Below are positions 33,562 through 43,947 of a stretch of DNA of 64,000 nt, piece by piece; position 1 is the stretch's first letter, and each line of letters starts with the position of its first letter. The notes under the pieces are model-generated. The model saw nothing but the letters and a program-made list of their open reading frames with translations. It was not told the DNA's origin and did not search any database. The DNA is taken from contig NZ_PGTC01000009.1 of NCBI RefSeq assembly GCF_002786295.1, positions 1 to 64,000 of the forward strand. The letters are read 5' to 3'. A program made the position numbers and the translations under genes. The stretch is from Pseudooceanicola marinus. Lineage in GTDB: Bacteria; Pseudomonadota; Alphaproteobacteria; Rhodobacterales; Rhodobacteraceae.

Positions 33562-35214
33562 TCAGGCGCCCTTGATCATGTCGGCGGCCTTTTCGGCGAT
33601 CATGATGACCGGGGCATTGGTGTTGCCGGTGGTGACGAAGGGCATGATCGAGGCATCGACCACGCGCAGCCCCTGCACCCCGTGCACCTTCAGCTCCGCA
33701 TCGACCACGGCCATGTCGTCGCTGCCCATTTTGCAGGTGCCGCACTGGTGGTGATAGCTCATCACCGCCGAGCGGGCATAGTCGGCCAGCTCTGCGTCCG
33801 TCTGGGCCTCGGGGCCGGGGTAGATCTCGCGCTTGATCCATTTCGACAGGGCGGGCTGTTCGGCGATCTCGCGGATCATCTTCACACAGGCGATCAGGGT
33901 GTCGACGTCATACTGGGTGGCCAGCACGTTGGGATCCAGCAGCACGCGATCTTCGGGATCGGCCGAGGACAGGCGCACCTCGCCGCGCGAGGTGGGTTTC
34001 ACGCCGCCCGCGTTGAAGGTGAAGGCATTGGCCACGCTGGCGTCCTGCTCAGGGGCGTAATAGGGGCCGAAGAGGCCCAGGGGCTGCATGTCGGGCTCCG
34101 GCAGCTCCGGCGAGGACTTGGCGAAAAGATGCGTGTGTAGAGGCGTCATGCCCATATGCGGGGGCGGGGGCACCTGGCCCTCGGCCTCCCAGGTGACGGG
34201 CAGCAGGGTGTGATCGTGCAGGTTCTGACCGACGCCGGGCAGGGGGTGTTTCACCTCGATCCCCATCTCGCCCAGGTGATCGGCCGGGCCCACGCCCGAC
34301 AGCATCAGGATGCGCGGGCTTTCGATCGCGCCGCCGCAGACGATCACCTCGGATGCGGCCGACACGGTGTGCATCTCGCCCGCCTGCATGTAGGTCACGC
34401 CGGTGGCGTGACTGTCCTCGATCTCCACCCGATGCACGCGGGCATTGGTCATCAGCGTCAGGTTCGGCCGCTCCAGCGCCGGTTGCAGGAAGGCCACGGC
34501 GGTCGACTGACGCTTGCCGTCGCGGGTGTTCAGATCGCAGAAGCCGACGCCCATCTGGTCGCCCGAGTTGCAGTCGGGGTTGTAGGCATGGCCCGCCTGC
34601 ACGGCGGCCTCGACCATGGCCTTGTTGATCACATGCGGCTGGATTTCCGCCGTGACATGCAGCAGCCCGCCCTTGGCGTGCATGGGCGACGGGTCGCCCG
34701 AATAGTCCTCGGATTTCAGGAAGTAGGGCAGAACCTCGTCCCAGCTCCAGCCGTCGTTGCCCTGGGCTGCCCAGCCGTCGTAGTCGGTGGCCGCGCCGCG
34801 CACGTAGATCATGCCGTTCAGCGAAGAGGACCCGCCCAGGGTCTTGCCACGCGGCCAGAACAGCTCGCGGTCCTGGGCATGGGCCTGGGGCACGGTCCAA
34901 TAGGCCCAGTCATAGGGCGAATTCCACAGCTCGATCACCCGCATCGGCGTCCAGATCATGTCGGTGTCATCCGGCCCGCCGGCCTCCAGCAGCAGCACCG
35001 TCTTGCCTTCCTCGGTCAGCCGGTTGGCCAGCACGCAACCCGCGCTGCCCGCACCGACGATCACGTAATCGAAGGTGCCGTCCTGCGCATGGGCCGGGTT
35101 CAGCGAGGCGCCGAGCGTGCCGGCGGCGGTGGTGATGACGCCCGTGGCCACGGCCATGTGGCCGATGAAGCTGCGCCGGGTCATGCCGTTCTGGGTCTTG
35201 TCCATCTTGGTCAT
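33562..35214 (-). CDS. Tat-exported GMC-family alcohol dehydrogenase
   Basis: This 550-residue flavoenzyme carries a twin-arginine signal ([22 protein letters not shown], about 11-32), so it is folded with FAD and exported to the periplasm. It has the FAD fold ([19 protein letters not shown]), [33 protein letters not shown], and the catalytic [10 protein letters not shown] plus [16 protein letters not shown]. It lies directly downstream of an aldehyde dehydrogenase and an AraC regulator on the same strand. This resembles operons in which a periplasmic alcohol dehydrogenase feeds a cytoplasmic aldehyde dehydrogenase (for example polyethylene-glycol or primary-alcohol use). The substrate is inferred only by analogy. 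Confidence 0.88.
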   Translation of the reverse strand: MTKMDKTQNGMTRRSFIGHMAVATGVITTAAGTLGASLNPAHAQDGTFDYVIVGAGSAGCVLANRLTEEGKTVLLLEAGGPDDTDMIWTPMRVIELWNSPYDWAYWTVPQAHAQDRELFWPRGKTLGGSSSLNGMIYVRGAATDYDGWAAQGNDGWSWDEVLPYFLKSEDYSGDPSPMHAKGGLLHVTAEIQPHVINKAMVEAAVQAGHAYNPDCNSGDQMGVGFCDLNTRDGKRQSTAVAFLQPALERPNLTLMTNARVHRVEIEDSHATGVTYMQAGEMHTVSAASEVIVCGGAIESPRILMLSGVGPADHLGEMGIEVKHPLPGVGQNLHDHTLLPVTWEAEGQVPPPPHMGMTPLHTHLFAKSSPELPEPDMQPLGLFGPYYAPEQDASVANAFTFNAGGVKPTSRGEVRLSSADPEDRVLLDPNVLATQYDVDTLIACVKMIREIAEQPALSKWIKREIYPGPEAQTDAELADYARSAVMSYHHQCGTCKMGSDDMAVVDAELKVHGVQGLRVVDASIMPFVTTGNTNAPVIMIAEKAADMIKGA

Positions 35215-35290
35215 TTTCAGTTCCTGTTGGTCTGCCGGCCCGCGACGTGTCGGGCCGGTCTGTAAATGGGCCGGTCTGTTGGGGAAGGCG

Positions 35291-36718
35291 TCAGGCGATG
35301 ATCGTCTGGATGTCGGTGTAGGCGTTCAGGCCCTCCTGTCCGAACTCCACCCCCACGCCCGACATCTTGCGCCCACCGAAGGGGGCATCGGGGCGGATCA
35401 TGCCATGCTGGTTGATCCAGACGGTGCCGCAGTCCAGACGCTTGGCGATCTCCCTGGCCTTCTCGACATCTGCCGACCAGACAGAGCCGCCCAGCCCCGT
35501 GGGCCCGGCGTTGGCCTTGGCGATCACCTCGTCCAGATCGCGGTACTTGATGATCGGCAGGGCGGGGCCGAACTGTTCCTCGTCGACCAGCGCATCGCCG
35601 TTGTCGAGGCCGGAGATCAGCGTCAGCGGGAAGAACAGCCCCTCGCCCGGGGCGCCGCCCGTCAGCACGGTGCCCTTCCGCGCGGCATCGGCCACCAGCC
35701 GGGCGACCTTGTCGAACTGCATCTGGTTGGCGATGGGACCCATGACAGACCCCTCGTCCAACCCGTCGCCCATGGGGATATTTTTCACGTAGGCGGCGAA
35801 GGCCTCGCAGACCGCGTCATGCACGTCTTCATGGACGTAAAGGCGTTTCAGCGCGGCGCAGGTCTGGCCCATGTTGATGAAGGCCGACCAGAACAGCCCT
35901 TCGGCGATTGCCGCAGGGTCCACGTCGGGCAGGACGATGCCCGCATCGTTGCCGCCCAGCTCCAGCGTCATCCGCGTCATGTTGGGCGCGGCCGAGGCCG
36001 CCACCTTGCAGCCCGTGGCGGTAGAGCCGGTGAAGACGATCTTGTCGATACCCCTATGGCCCGAAATCAGAGCGCCCAGGTTGTCGGTGGTCTCATCCGA
36101 GCAGACGACGTTGACCACGCCCGCAGGCAGGACCTCGTTCATCAGGGCGACAAATCGCAGCGTCGACAGCGGCGTGTAGGGCGAGGGTTTCGCGACCACC
36201 GTGTTGCCGGTGCGGATGGCGGGCAGGATGTGCCAGGTGGCGATCAGCACGGGCCAGTTCCAGGGCGTGATCGAGGCCACGACGCCGAGCGGCGGGCGCT
36301 GCATCTCGACCCTTTCCTTGTCGCTGTCCACCAGCACCTGCATCGGTGCCGACAGGGTGCCGGTGTAGTGGCTCCAGGCGCTGACGCCGCCCATCTCGAA
36401 CCGCGATCCGACACCGCCCAGGGGCTTGCCCTGTTCGAGGGTGATCAGGCGCGCCAGCTCCTCGGCGTGTTCTTCCATCTTGGCGGCGATGGCATGGCAG
36501 GCGGCGGCACGGTCCGCGTCAGGCGTCGAAGCCCAGGCGGGGAAGGCGGCGCGGGCGGCGGCCACGGCATCCTCCAGGTGCGCGGCGGTGCCCTGGGGCG
36601 CGTGGCCGACCACGGCCCCAGTGGCGGGGTTGGTCACCGCGAAGGTGTCCTCGGTCGTGACGGGCTTGCCGCCGATGATCATCGGGTAGGGGCCGGGGGC
36701 GTCCTGATCCAGTGCCAT
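35291..36718 (-). CDS. NAD(P)-dependent aldehyde dehydrogenase
   Basis: This 475-residue aldehyde dehydrogenase has the catalytic Cys in NMGQTCAALKRLYVHE, the general-base Glu in TLELGGNDAG, the oxyanion Asn in SITPWNWPV and the cofactor segment VFTGSTATG. Length is standard. It sits 76 bases before the Tat-exported GMC gene on the same strand and about 95 bases after the AraC gene. It probably oxidises the aldehyde product of that dehydrogenase to a carboxylic acid. Confidence 0.9.
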   Translation of the reverse strand: MALDQDAPGPYPMIIGGKPVTTEDTFAVTNPATGAVVGHAPQGTAAHLEDAVAAARAAFPAWASTPDADRAAACHAIAAKMEEHAEELARLITLEQGKPLGGVGSRFEMGGVSAWSHYTGTLSAPMQVLVDSDKERVEMQRPPLGVVASITPWNWPVLIATWHILPAIRTGNTVVAKPSPYTPLSTLRFVALMNEVLPAGVVNVVCSDETTDNLGALISGHRGIDKIVFTGSTATGCKVAASAAPNMTRMTLELGGNDAGIVLPDVDPAAIAEGLFWSAFINMGQTCAALKRLYVHEDVHDAVCEAFAAYVKNIPMGDGLDEGSVMGPIANQMQFDKVARLVADAARKGTVLTGGAPGEGLFFPLTLISGLDNGDALVDEEQFGPALPIIKYRDLDEVIAKANAGPTGLGGSVWSADVEKAREIAKRLDCGTVWINQHGMIRPDAPFGGRKMSGVGVEFGQEGLNAYTDIQTIIA

Positions 36719-36813
36719 TGTTGTTGTCCTCTGTCCTGCGGGGCGTCGTTGAACAGCAGGCTAGGGGCTCCGCGGGGCAGGGGTCTTGGGCGCAGGCGTC
36801 GCGGGGCTTGGCC

Positions 36814-37731
36814 CTATGCGTCACCCGTCGCGGCGGTGGCGCCCGGCGCATGGCCGAAACGGGCGCGGAAGACATGGTAGAAATGCGACAGGTCGCCAAA
36901 GCCCATGTCCCAGGCCACGTCAGAGATATTGCGCCCGCCCCGGTGTTCCAGCTGATGGCGCGCCTGGTCCAGCCGGGTGGCCAGGATGCGGTCGCGCGGC
37001 GTCTCGCCCAAGGGGGCGAAGGCGCGCTGCAACCGGCGCGGGGCCACGTTCAGCAGCTCGGCCAGGGCGCCGGGGCCGAAATCGGGGTCACGGTAGTGCA
37101 GGTTGATCAGCGTCAGTGCCTGGCCCAGCAACCCGTCAGCGCGGGCATCGCGCCGGGTCTCGCCACGCGCGGTATCCTGCAGCCAGGCGCCCACGAGCGA
37201 CAGGAAGGCCTCGTCGATCTGCGGCGGGGTTTCCTCCTGCGCGCGCTGCAGCAGGGCCGTCATCGCCACTGCCAGGCTGTCCTCGCGTCGGATCGACAGC
37301 CCGCCGCGGGCAAGCGCGCCGAAGCGGCTGGTCATCTCGGCCCGCGGCAGATGCACCGAGAGCTGTTCCGCCGCCGTGCCTCCGAAATCGAACAGCGACG
37401 GCAGAGCGGCGTCGGACAGGAACATGTCGCCCGCCCGCAGCGTGGTCTGGCGCTCCCCTTGCAGCATCTGCGCCTCGCCCCGGCGCTGCAGGGTCAGGAC
37501 GAAATGATCGGCCTCGTCGCGGCGGATGGCGCGGGCGTCGCGGCGCACCTCGCGGGCGGTCAGGGCGACGCGGGCGATCTCCAGCCCGCCGACGCGGGCG
37601 AGGCCGGCGCGGGCCGCAAAGCCCGAGCCCCTGGGGCAGGGTTCAACGTGGTAGGCGCCGCAGATCGACTTGATCCCGGCACGAAAGGCCTCGACATGGG
37701 CGAATTCCTGGGCAGCGATGGCATCGCGCAT
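36814..37731 (-). CDS. AraC-family regulator of the ALDH/GMC genes
   Basis: This 305-residue regulator has an N-terminal AraC-binding-like domain (about 20-190) and a C-terminal double helix-turn-helix (FGPGALAELLNVAPRRLQRAFAPLG, then ISDVAWDMGFGDLSHFYHVFRARFG). It is first in the minus-strand series AraC-ALDH-GMC. The ATG at 37731 precedes the natural N-terminus; a longer reading would run through the promoter region. Activation of the downstream dehydrogenases by their substrate is the likely role. Confidence 0.87.
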   Translation of the reverse strand: MRDAIAAQEFAHVEAFRAGIKSICGAYHVEPCPRGSGFAARAGLARVGGLEIARVALTAREVRRDARAIRRDEADHFVLTLQRRGEAQMLQGERQTTLRAGDMFLSDAALPSLFDFGGTAAEQLSVHLPRAEMTSRFGALARGGLSIRREDSLAVAMTALLQRAQEETPPQIDEAFLSLVGAWLQDTARGETRRDARADGLLGQALTLINLHYRDPDFGPGALAELLNVAPRRLQRAFAPLGETPRDRILATRLDQARHQLEHRGGRNISDVAWDMGFGDLSHFYHVFRARFGHAPGATAATGDA

Positions 37732-37928
37732 GGGCTCACTCCGGCTTGATCCGATGATCCTAGGCGCGGGAGCGAGCGACGGATAGCGCCCTTCTTGGTG
37801 AAAAGTCACATATTTTGCCGCGCTGCCGCTTGTTTGATCGACGCATCGCCATTTGCCGCGCTTCTGCGCGTCAGGTGGGGGCCTGGACTCTGCGCGGCGG
37901 CGCCTTGCGCCCGGGGCAAGGGTCATAT

Positions 37929-37967
37929 GCGCCACAAATGATTTGCACTTCAAATCATTTGTGGCGC
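37929..37967. promoter_or_regulatory. Perfect 17-bp inverted repeat upstream of the MarR/FUSC operon
   Basis: GCGCCACAAATGATTTG (37929-37945) and CAAATCATTTGTGGCGC (37951-37967) are exact reverse complements around the five-base spacer CACTT. Each arm itself contains a near-palindrome, CAAATGATTTG, as expected if two MarR dimers bind side by side. The repeat ends 12 bases before the MarR ATG, so binding would block translation start or promoter clearance. Autoregulation by the adjacent MarR is inference. Confidence 0.8.
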
Positions 37968-37979
37968 AAAGAGTGCGGC

Positions 37980-38504
37980 ATGAGCACAGAACCCTCGTCT
38001 CCTGACGCGCCCCGCCCCGACCCGCCCCGGCCCGATCCCCGCTCCGTGCGGGATCGCTTCGGCTTTCGCTTCGTCACCCTGGCCCGCGCCTGGCGGCGCG
38101 CCGTCGAACAGAAATTGGCCGAGGCCGGGCTGACCGATGCCACCTGGACGCCGCTGATCCACCTTGCAGAAAGCGGCGACGGCATCAGCCAGGTCGACCT
38201 GGCCCGCCGCGTGGGGCTGGACGCCTCCACCCTGGTGCGGCTGATCGACATCCTCGAAGGGCGCGGACTGGTGGAACGCGCGCCCGATCCCCGGGACCGC
38301 CGCGCCCGCCGCCTGTTGCTGACCACCGCAGGCCGGGCCGAGGTCGCCCGCATCCGCGCCCGGGTGGGCGAGCTGGAGGAGGTCCTTCTGGCTGATCTCG
38401 ACGATGCCGCGCTGGAGCGGATGTGTGGCGACATGGAGCGGATCGAGACCCGCCTCTCAGCCGTTCTCGCCGCGCCCGGCTCCGCCTCCTCCGCAACCGA
38501 CTGA
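37980..38504 (+). CDS. MarR-family regulator of a FUSC efflux gene
   Basis: This 174-residue protein begins with a Pro/Asp-rich tail (about 1-22), followed by a MarR winged helix (ISQVDLARRVGLDASTLVRLIDILEGRGLVERAPDPRDRRARRLLLTTAGR). MarR genes paired with exporters usually repress efflux until a phenolic or aromatic acid is sensed. It lies 10 bases before the FUSC gene on the same strand and directly after the perfect 39-base inverted repeat. No clear ribosome site is visible because the repeat occupies that position. Confidence 0.88.
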   Translation: MSTEPSSPDAPRPDPPRPDPRSVRDRFGFRFVTLARAWRRAVEQKLAEAGLTDATWTPLIHLAESGDGISQVDLARRVGLDASTLVRLIDILEGRGLVERAPDPRDRRARRLLLTTAGRAEVARIRARVGELEEVLLADLDDAALERMCGDMERIETRLSAVLAAPGSASSATD

Positions 38505-38514
38505 CCGCCGCCCC

Positions 38515-40419
38515 ATGCATGACCTCCTGACCCGCCTGGGCTTCGACGCCCCCCGTACGCTGTTCTCCGCCCGGACCGCCGTGGCGGTCTGCATCGCCTT
38601 CCTGCTGGCCTGGGGGCTGGGGCTGGAACATCCGCAATGGGCCGGCATGACCGTCTGGGCCGCCGCCCAGCCCCTGCGCGGCCAACTGCTGGAGAAGAGC
38701 CTGTTTCGCCTGCTGGGCACGATCAGCGGCACCGCCGTGGGCATTCTTCTGGTGCTGGGGATGCAGGTCCATCCGGCGATCCTGGTGGCCGGCCTGGCGG
38801 CCTGGGTGGGCGCCTGCACGGCCATCGGCAACTTGCAACGCGGTTTCGTGGCCTATGCCACGGTGCTGGCTGGCTACACCGCCGCCATGGTGGCGCTTCT
38901 GGACACCGGGCACCCCGACCAGGTGCTGGCGCTTGGCGCCGACCGCCTGGCCACTGTGCTGACCGGGGTGCTCACCGCCTCCCTCGTCGGCCTGCTGTGG
39001 ACGCCGGCGGCCAACGGCGCCGACCTGCGCGCCACCATAGCTGAACTGCTGGCCGACCTGCTGGAACATGTGGCCCAGGGACGGCGCGCGGCCCATGGCG
39101 CGAGTGAGGCCGATGCGGCGCTGCTGGCGCGGATCGCGGCTCTGGATGACGCGCTGGAGCCTCACGGCGCGGGTCATCCCCGCGCTCGGGCCCGGATCCG
39201 CGCGGCGCGCTCGCTGCTGCTGTCGGCGATGTCGCTGCTGTTTACCGGGCCGGCCGTGCCGCGCCCGGCAACGGCGGCTGCCTTGGCGAAGGCGGCGGAG
39301 GCCCTGCGCCATGGCGATGCGGGCCGGGCGGCAAAGGCCCTGACCCCGGGGCTGCAGGCCCTGCCGCCCGAGGCGGAGGCCCATGCCAACCTCACCGCGC
39401 TTCAGGCCGCCCTGACCGGCTGGGCCAGGGCGCCCGATGCCGCAACACCCGATGGCGATGCCGCCGCCGGCTACCCGGTGATCCCGCATCGCGACCGCCC
39501 CGGCGCGACCCAGGCGGGCCTGCGCGCGGGCGGCACGCTGCTGGTCTTCGGCCTGTTGTGGATGCTGACGGGCTGGGCCGCCCTTGGCTACATGCTGCTG
39601 GGTCTGTCGGTGATGACCTCGCTTTTCTCCACCTTCGAGAACCCGGCGGGGATGATGCGCTTCGTCTTCCTGGGCCAATGCCTGGGGGTGGCCGGGGCAC
39701 TGGTGATCCGCTGGCTTGTCTGGCCCTTGGCCGGGACAGAGCTGCAGCAGGTGCTGATGGTGTTGCCTTTCATCCTGCTGGGCCCGCTTCTGGTGGGGCA
39801 CCGGCGCACGGTCGCGGTGGCCTTCGACTACAACATGGTGATGTTGCTGCTGCTGCACCCCGGGCTGCCGCTGACGGGCAGCTTCGGCGCCTCGCTGGCC
39901 TCTGGCGCGGCGGTGGTGGCGGCGCCGCTGGCGGCCTTCGGCGCCTATAGCTGGATCTTCCCGGCCTCCGCCCGCCGGCGCAGCGCCGCCCTGATCCGCG
40001 CCATGCTGGAGGATATCGCGGCCATCGCCGCCGCCCCTGGCGCCGTCGCCCGGCCGCTGCACTGGCGGGCGCGGATGTACCACCGCCTGCTGCGGCTGCT
40101 GCGCCTGACCCAGCATTCCGCCTCCCTGCGGGCGGAGGCGCTGGCCAGCGCCGAGGCGCTGATGGAACTGGGTCGGGCCGTTACCCGATGCCACCGCATG
40201 ATGGCGGACGAGGGGCTGGACCCCGGCACCCGCCGCGCGGTCTCGCTGGCGCTGGCGCGCAGCCGGGCGCTGGTCCAGCGGCGCGAGCGGGTGGCCGGGG
40301 CCTATGACCGGCTGGCCCGCCGTCTGGGCGGTGAAACCGGCGCGCTGATGGCCCGCACGGCGCGGGCGCTTCAGGCGCTGCCGCCCCCCGATGGCGGGCC
40401 GGACCGACGCGCCGCCTGA
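38515..40419 (+). CDS. FUSC-family transporter (aromatic acid exporter-like)
   Basis: This 634-residue membrane protein has two hydrophobic bundles (about 20-165 and 345-490), each followed by a soluble helical part. This is the layout of FUSC proteins such as AaeB and YccS. LFSARTAVAVCIAFLLAWGLGLEHPQWAGMTVWAAAQPLRGQLLEKSLFR marks the family start (residues 14-63). AaeB relatives export hydroxybenzoates and other aromatic acids. Co-transcription with a MarR regulator fits efflux of a toxic aromatic acid. Its 3' end overlaps the convergent AraC gene by about 49 bases. Confidence 0.85.
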   Translation: MHDLLTRLGFDAPRTLFSARTAVAVCIAFLLAWGLGLEHPQWAGMTVWAAAQPLRGQLLEKSLFRLLGTISGTAVGILLVLGMQVHPAILVAGLAAWVGACTAIGNLQRGFVAYATVLAGYTAAMVALLDTGHPDQVLALGADRLATVLTGVLTASLVGLLWTPAANGADLRATIAELLADLLEHVAQGRRAAHGASEADAALLARIAALDDALEPHGAGHPRARARIRAARSLLLSAMSLLFTGPAVPRPATAAALAKAAEALRHGDAGRAAKALTPGLQALPPEAEAHANLTALQAALTGWARAPDAATPDGDAAAGYPVIPHRDRPGATQAGLRAGGTLLVFGLLWMLTGWAALGYMLLGLSVMTSLFSTFENPAGMMRFVFLGQCLGVAGALVIRWLVWPLAGTELQQVLMVLPFILLGPLLVGHRRTVAVAFDYNMVMLLLLHPGLPLTGSFGASLASGAAVVAAPLAAFGAYSWIFPASARRRSAALIRAMLEDIAAIAAAPGAVARPLHWRARMYHRLLRLLRLTQHSASLRAEALASAEALMELGRAVTRCHRMMADEGLDPGTRRAVSLALARSRALVQRRERVAGAYDRLARRLGGETGALMARTARALQALPPPDGGPDRRAA

Positions 40420-41237
40420 CCTGCGCGGGTCATCCGGCGCCGCGCCTGTTGCGGTGGTGTGCCCAGGGTCCGGCGGAAGGCGGCGATGAAGGCCGAGGCC
40501 GAGCCATAACCCAGCGTTGTCGCAACCTCGGCGCTGCTCTGCCCCTGGTCCAGCGCCTGCATGGCCACCAGCATCCGCTGTCGCGTGCGCCATTGCCGGT
40601 AGCTCAGCCCGGTCTCCTCGCGGAAGAGCCGCGCCAGGCTGCGTTCGCTGCTGCCGGCCACCGCCCGGGCCAGCTCGCCCAGGCCGCGCGGTTCCGCAGG
40701 GGTACGGTTCAGGTGCCGGGTCAGCCGGACCAGCCGTGGATCGCGGCCGCCCGGCAGGCCCAGATCACTGACCTCCAGCCGGGCGATCTCGTCGATCAGC
40801 GCCAGGCCCAGCCGTTGCCATTCCGGCGCGGCGGAGCCGTTGCGCCCGGCCTCCGACAGCCGCGCCGCCATCTCGCGCAGCAGGGGCGTCAGGCGCAGGA
40901 CGCGGCAGGCCGTTTCAGCCCGCGCGACCCCGGCATGGGCCGGGTCGATGAAGGCATTGCAGGTTTCCATGTCGGTCTCACTGCTCAGCGCATGCTCCAG
41001 CCCGCCGGGCACCCAGGCGCAATGGCCCGAGGGGACGATCCAGGTGTCGCTGCCCGCCTCCAGCCGCATGACGCCCGACAGGATCATGATCAGCTGGGCG
41101 CGGGGGTGGGCATGGGGCATCACGCGGCGCCCGGCCTCGATCGGCCGGCCATGGGCGGTGACAGGGCGCGCCGGATCCACCAGCGCCCCGGGGCTGTCAC
41201 TGCGCAAGAGTGGCCGAAACTCTACATCCTTGGACAT
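40371..41237 (-). CDS. AraC-family regulator with cupin domain
   Basis: This ~288-residue regulator has an N-terminal cupin sensor (HAHPRAQLIMILSGVMRLEAG, WIVPSGHCAWVPGGLEH). The C-terminal AraC DNA-binding domain (LGELARAVAGSSERSLARLFREETGLSYRQWRTRQRM, then VATTLGYGSASAFIAAFRR) follows. It is divergent from the DASS transporter, its likely target. The ATG at 41237 (MSKD) is preferred because the alternative ATG at 41255 would place the intergenic palindrome inside the coding region. The ribosome site is weak for both. Confidence 0.86.
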   Translation of the reverse strand: MSKDVEFRPLLRSDSPGALVDPARPVTAHGRPIEAGRRVMPHAHPRAQLIMILSGVMRLEAGSDTWIVPSGHCAWVPGGLEHALSSETDMETCNAFIDPAHAGVARAETACRVLRLTPLLREMAARLSEAGRNGSAAPEWQRLGLALIDEIARLEVSDLGLPGGRDPRLVRLTRHLNRTPAEPRGLGELARAVAGSSERSLARLFREETGLSYRQWRTRQRMLVAMQALDQGQSSAEVATTLGYGSASAFIAAFRRTLGTPPQQARRRMTRAGQAARRSGPPSGGGSA

Positions 41238-41245
41238 GATGTATT

Positions 41246-41260
41246 GATAGATCATCTATC
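41246..41260. promoter_or_regulatory. Perfect palindrome between the AraC and DASS transporter genes
   Basis: GATAGATCATCTATC is a perfect 7-base inverted repeat around one central base in the 76-base gap between divergent genes. The position suits an operator controlling both; the likely ligand protein is the AraC regulator. Confidence 0.55.
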
Positions 41261-41313
41261 CAGACGGGTCTAGAACCGGGGGGCTGCCGATCCCGACACG
41301 AGGTGCCACCCCG

Positions 41314-42693
41314 ATGACGCTGTTCAAGAATGCCCTGGTGGCGCTGATCGCCCTCCTCGCCCTGACCCTGGCGCTGGCCAACCCGATGGGCCTGCCGGCG
41401 GTACAGGCCCGCACCCTGGGCCTGGTGCTGTTCACCCTGTCTCTCTGGGGCACGGGGGTGGTGCCAGGCTACCTGGCCAGCCTGACCTTCCTGACCGGCG
41501 TAGTCATCCTGGAGCTGGCTCCGCCAGAGGCGGCCTTCTCCGGTTTCACCTCGCAGGCCATGTGGCTGATCGTGTCGGGCTTCGTCATCGGCGAGGCGAT
41601 CCGCAGTTCGGGTCTTGGCCACCGGCTGGCCTTCGCCATCGGCCCGCACCTCAGCCGCAGCTACGGCGCGCTTTTGCTGGGGTTGATGGGGCTGGCGATG
41701 GTGCTGGGCTTCCTCATGCCCTCGTCGCTGGGCCGCGCGGTGGTGCTGATGCCTGTGGGCATGGCGCTGGCCGAACGGCTGGGCTTCGACAAGGGATCGA
41801 ACGGGCGGATCGGCATCGCGCTGATCATCGCCTTCGGCTCTCACATGGCGGGCTACGGGGTGCTGCCGTCGAACATTCCCAACGTGGTGCTGGCGGGGTC
41901 TGTCGAACGGATCTACGGGCTGCGCCTGGGCTATGCGGAGTGGCTGTCGCTGCATTACCCTGTGCTGGGGCTGCTGAAAGGACTGGTCATCACCTGGCTG
42001 GTGGCGCGGCTCTACCCCGCGCAGGTGGCCGACCTGGGAGAGGCCTCCGACGAGACCAAGCCCGAGGAGAGCACCGCGCGTCAGCTCTGGCTGATGGCGG
42101 TGCTGCTGGCGACGCTGGGCTTCTGGATGACCGACACGCTGCACGGCATCAGCCCGGCCTGGATCGGCATGGCGGCCTCGATCGTGCTGCTGCTGCCGCG
42201 GGTCGGTTTCCTCGCGCCGCCGGACTTCCGCCGCTCCAGCGACTTCGCAACGCTGCTCTTCGTCTCGGGCGCCCTCGGTCTGGGCGCGGTGGTGAAGGAC
42301 AGCGGGCTGGGCGAGGTGATCGCCCATGCCGCCGTGCGCCTGCTGCCGCTGGCCGAAGGGCAGGACTTCCTGAACTACCTGTCGCTGTCGGGGCTTTCGA
42401 TGATCACCGGCGTCTTCACCACGATCCCCGGCGTGCCGGCGGTGCTGACCTCCCTGGCGGGCGAACTGTCGGAGGCGACGGGCCTGACGCTGGACGCGGT
42501 GGTGATGACCCAGGTGGTGGGATTCTCCACGGTGATCTTCCCCTACCAGGCGGGGCCGCTGATCGTGGCCATGGGGCTGGCGGGGGAAAGCCTGTCGCAC
42601 CTGCTGCGCATGACCCTGGCACTGACGCTGGTCACGGTGGTGGCGCTGATCCCGCTGAACTACCTGTGGTGGCAGGTGATGGGGATGTTCTGA
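41314..42693 (+). CDS. DASS/SLC13-type anion (dicarboxylate) transporter
   Basis: This 459-residue membrane protein has about 11-12 segments and DASS/ArsB-type features. These include the repeated re-entrant regions FLMPSSLGRAVVLMPVGMALAERLG and TTIPGVPAVLTSLAG, and VFLIFPYQAGP-like text near 405-415 (STVIFPYQAGPLIVAMG). Family members take up di- and tricarboxylates, sulfate or related anions with sodium. It is divergent from an AraC/cupin regulator. The exact substrate cannot be read from the sequence. Confidence 0.85.
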   Translation: MTLFKNALVALIALLALTLALANPMGLPAVQARTLGLVLFTLSLWGTGVVPGYLASLTFLTGVVILELAPPEAAFSGFTSQAMWLIVSGFVIGEAIRSSGLGHRLAFAIGPHLSRSYGALLLGLMGLAMVLGFLMPSSLGRAVVLMPVGMALAERLGFDKGSNGRIGIALIIAFGSHMAGYGVLPSNIPNVVLAGSVERIYGLRLGYAEWLSLHYPVLGLLKGLVITWLVARLYPAQVADLGEASDETKPEESTARQLWLMAVLLATLGFWMTDTLHGISPAWIGMAASIVLLLPRVGFLAPPDFRRSSDFATLLFVSGALGLGAVVKDSGLGEVIAHAAVRLLPLAEGQDFLNYLSLSGLSMITGVFTTIPGVPAVLTSLAGELSEATGLTLDAVVMTQVVGFSTVIFPYQAGPLIVAMGLAGESLSHLLRMTLALTLVTVVALIPLNYLWWQVMGMF

Positions 42694-42713
42694 TCCCGCT
42701 GGTTCTGGCGCAT

Positions 42714-42738
42714 GAAAAAGGGGCCGCGCGGGCCCCTT
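42714..42738. terminator. Bidirectional terminator between the DASS transporter and nrdF
   Basis: AAAAAGGGGCC (42715-42725), a GCGC loop and GGGCCCCTTCTT (from 42730) form a compact stem with A- and T-rich flanks, 21 bases after the transporter stop and before the nrdF stop on the other strand. Confidence 0.75.
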
Positions 42739-42763
42739 CTTGCTGTCTGTCTGGCGGCTGGGA

Positions 42764-43783
<1,020 letters not shown>

Positions 43784-43814
43784 CTAAGGCCGGCGCCTGG
43801 CGCCGGGTTGGGGA

Positions 43815-43945
43815 GGGGGCGCTGCCCCCGTCTCCGTGCCGGAGACTCCCCCGAAGTATTTTCAGCCCAAGTATGGGGAAAGAGCGTGGCGCCCCTGGTT
43901 ATACGTTGGCCATAAATACTCCGGGGTGCGGGGCAGAGCCCCGCG
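43815..43945. repeat. Intergenic hairpin-rich repeat between nrdE and nrdF
   Basis: Two related units face each other. The first contains GGGGGCgctGCCCCC (43815-43829), TCTCCGtgcCGGAGA (43831-43845) and CCCCCGAAGTATTTT (about 43848-43862). The second, on the opposite strand, reads CCCCGGAGTATTT next to CGGGGCagaGCCCCG (43929-43943). The arrangement resembles short repeats I associate with Rhodobacteraceae intergenic regions. It may stabilise or attenuate the nrdE-nrdF message. Confidence 0.5.
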
Positions 43946-43947
43946 GC

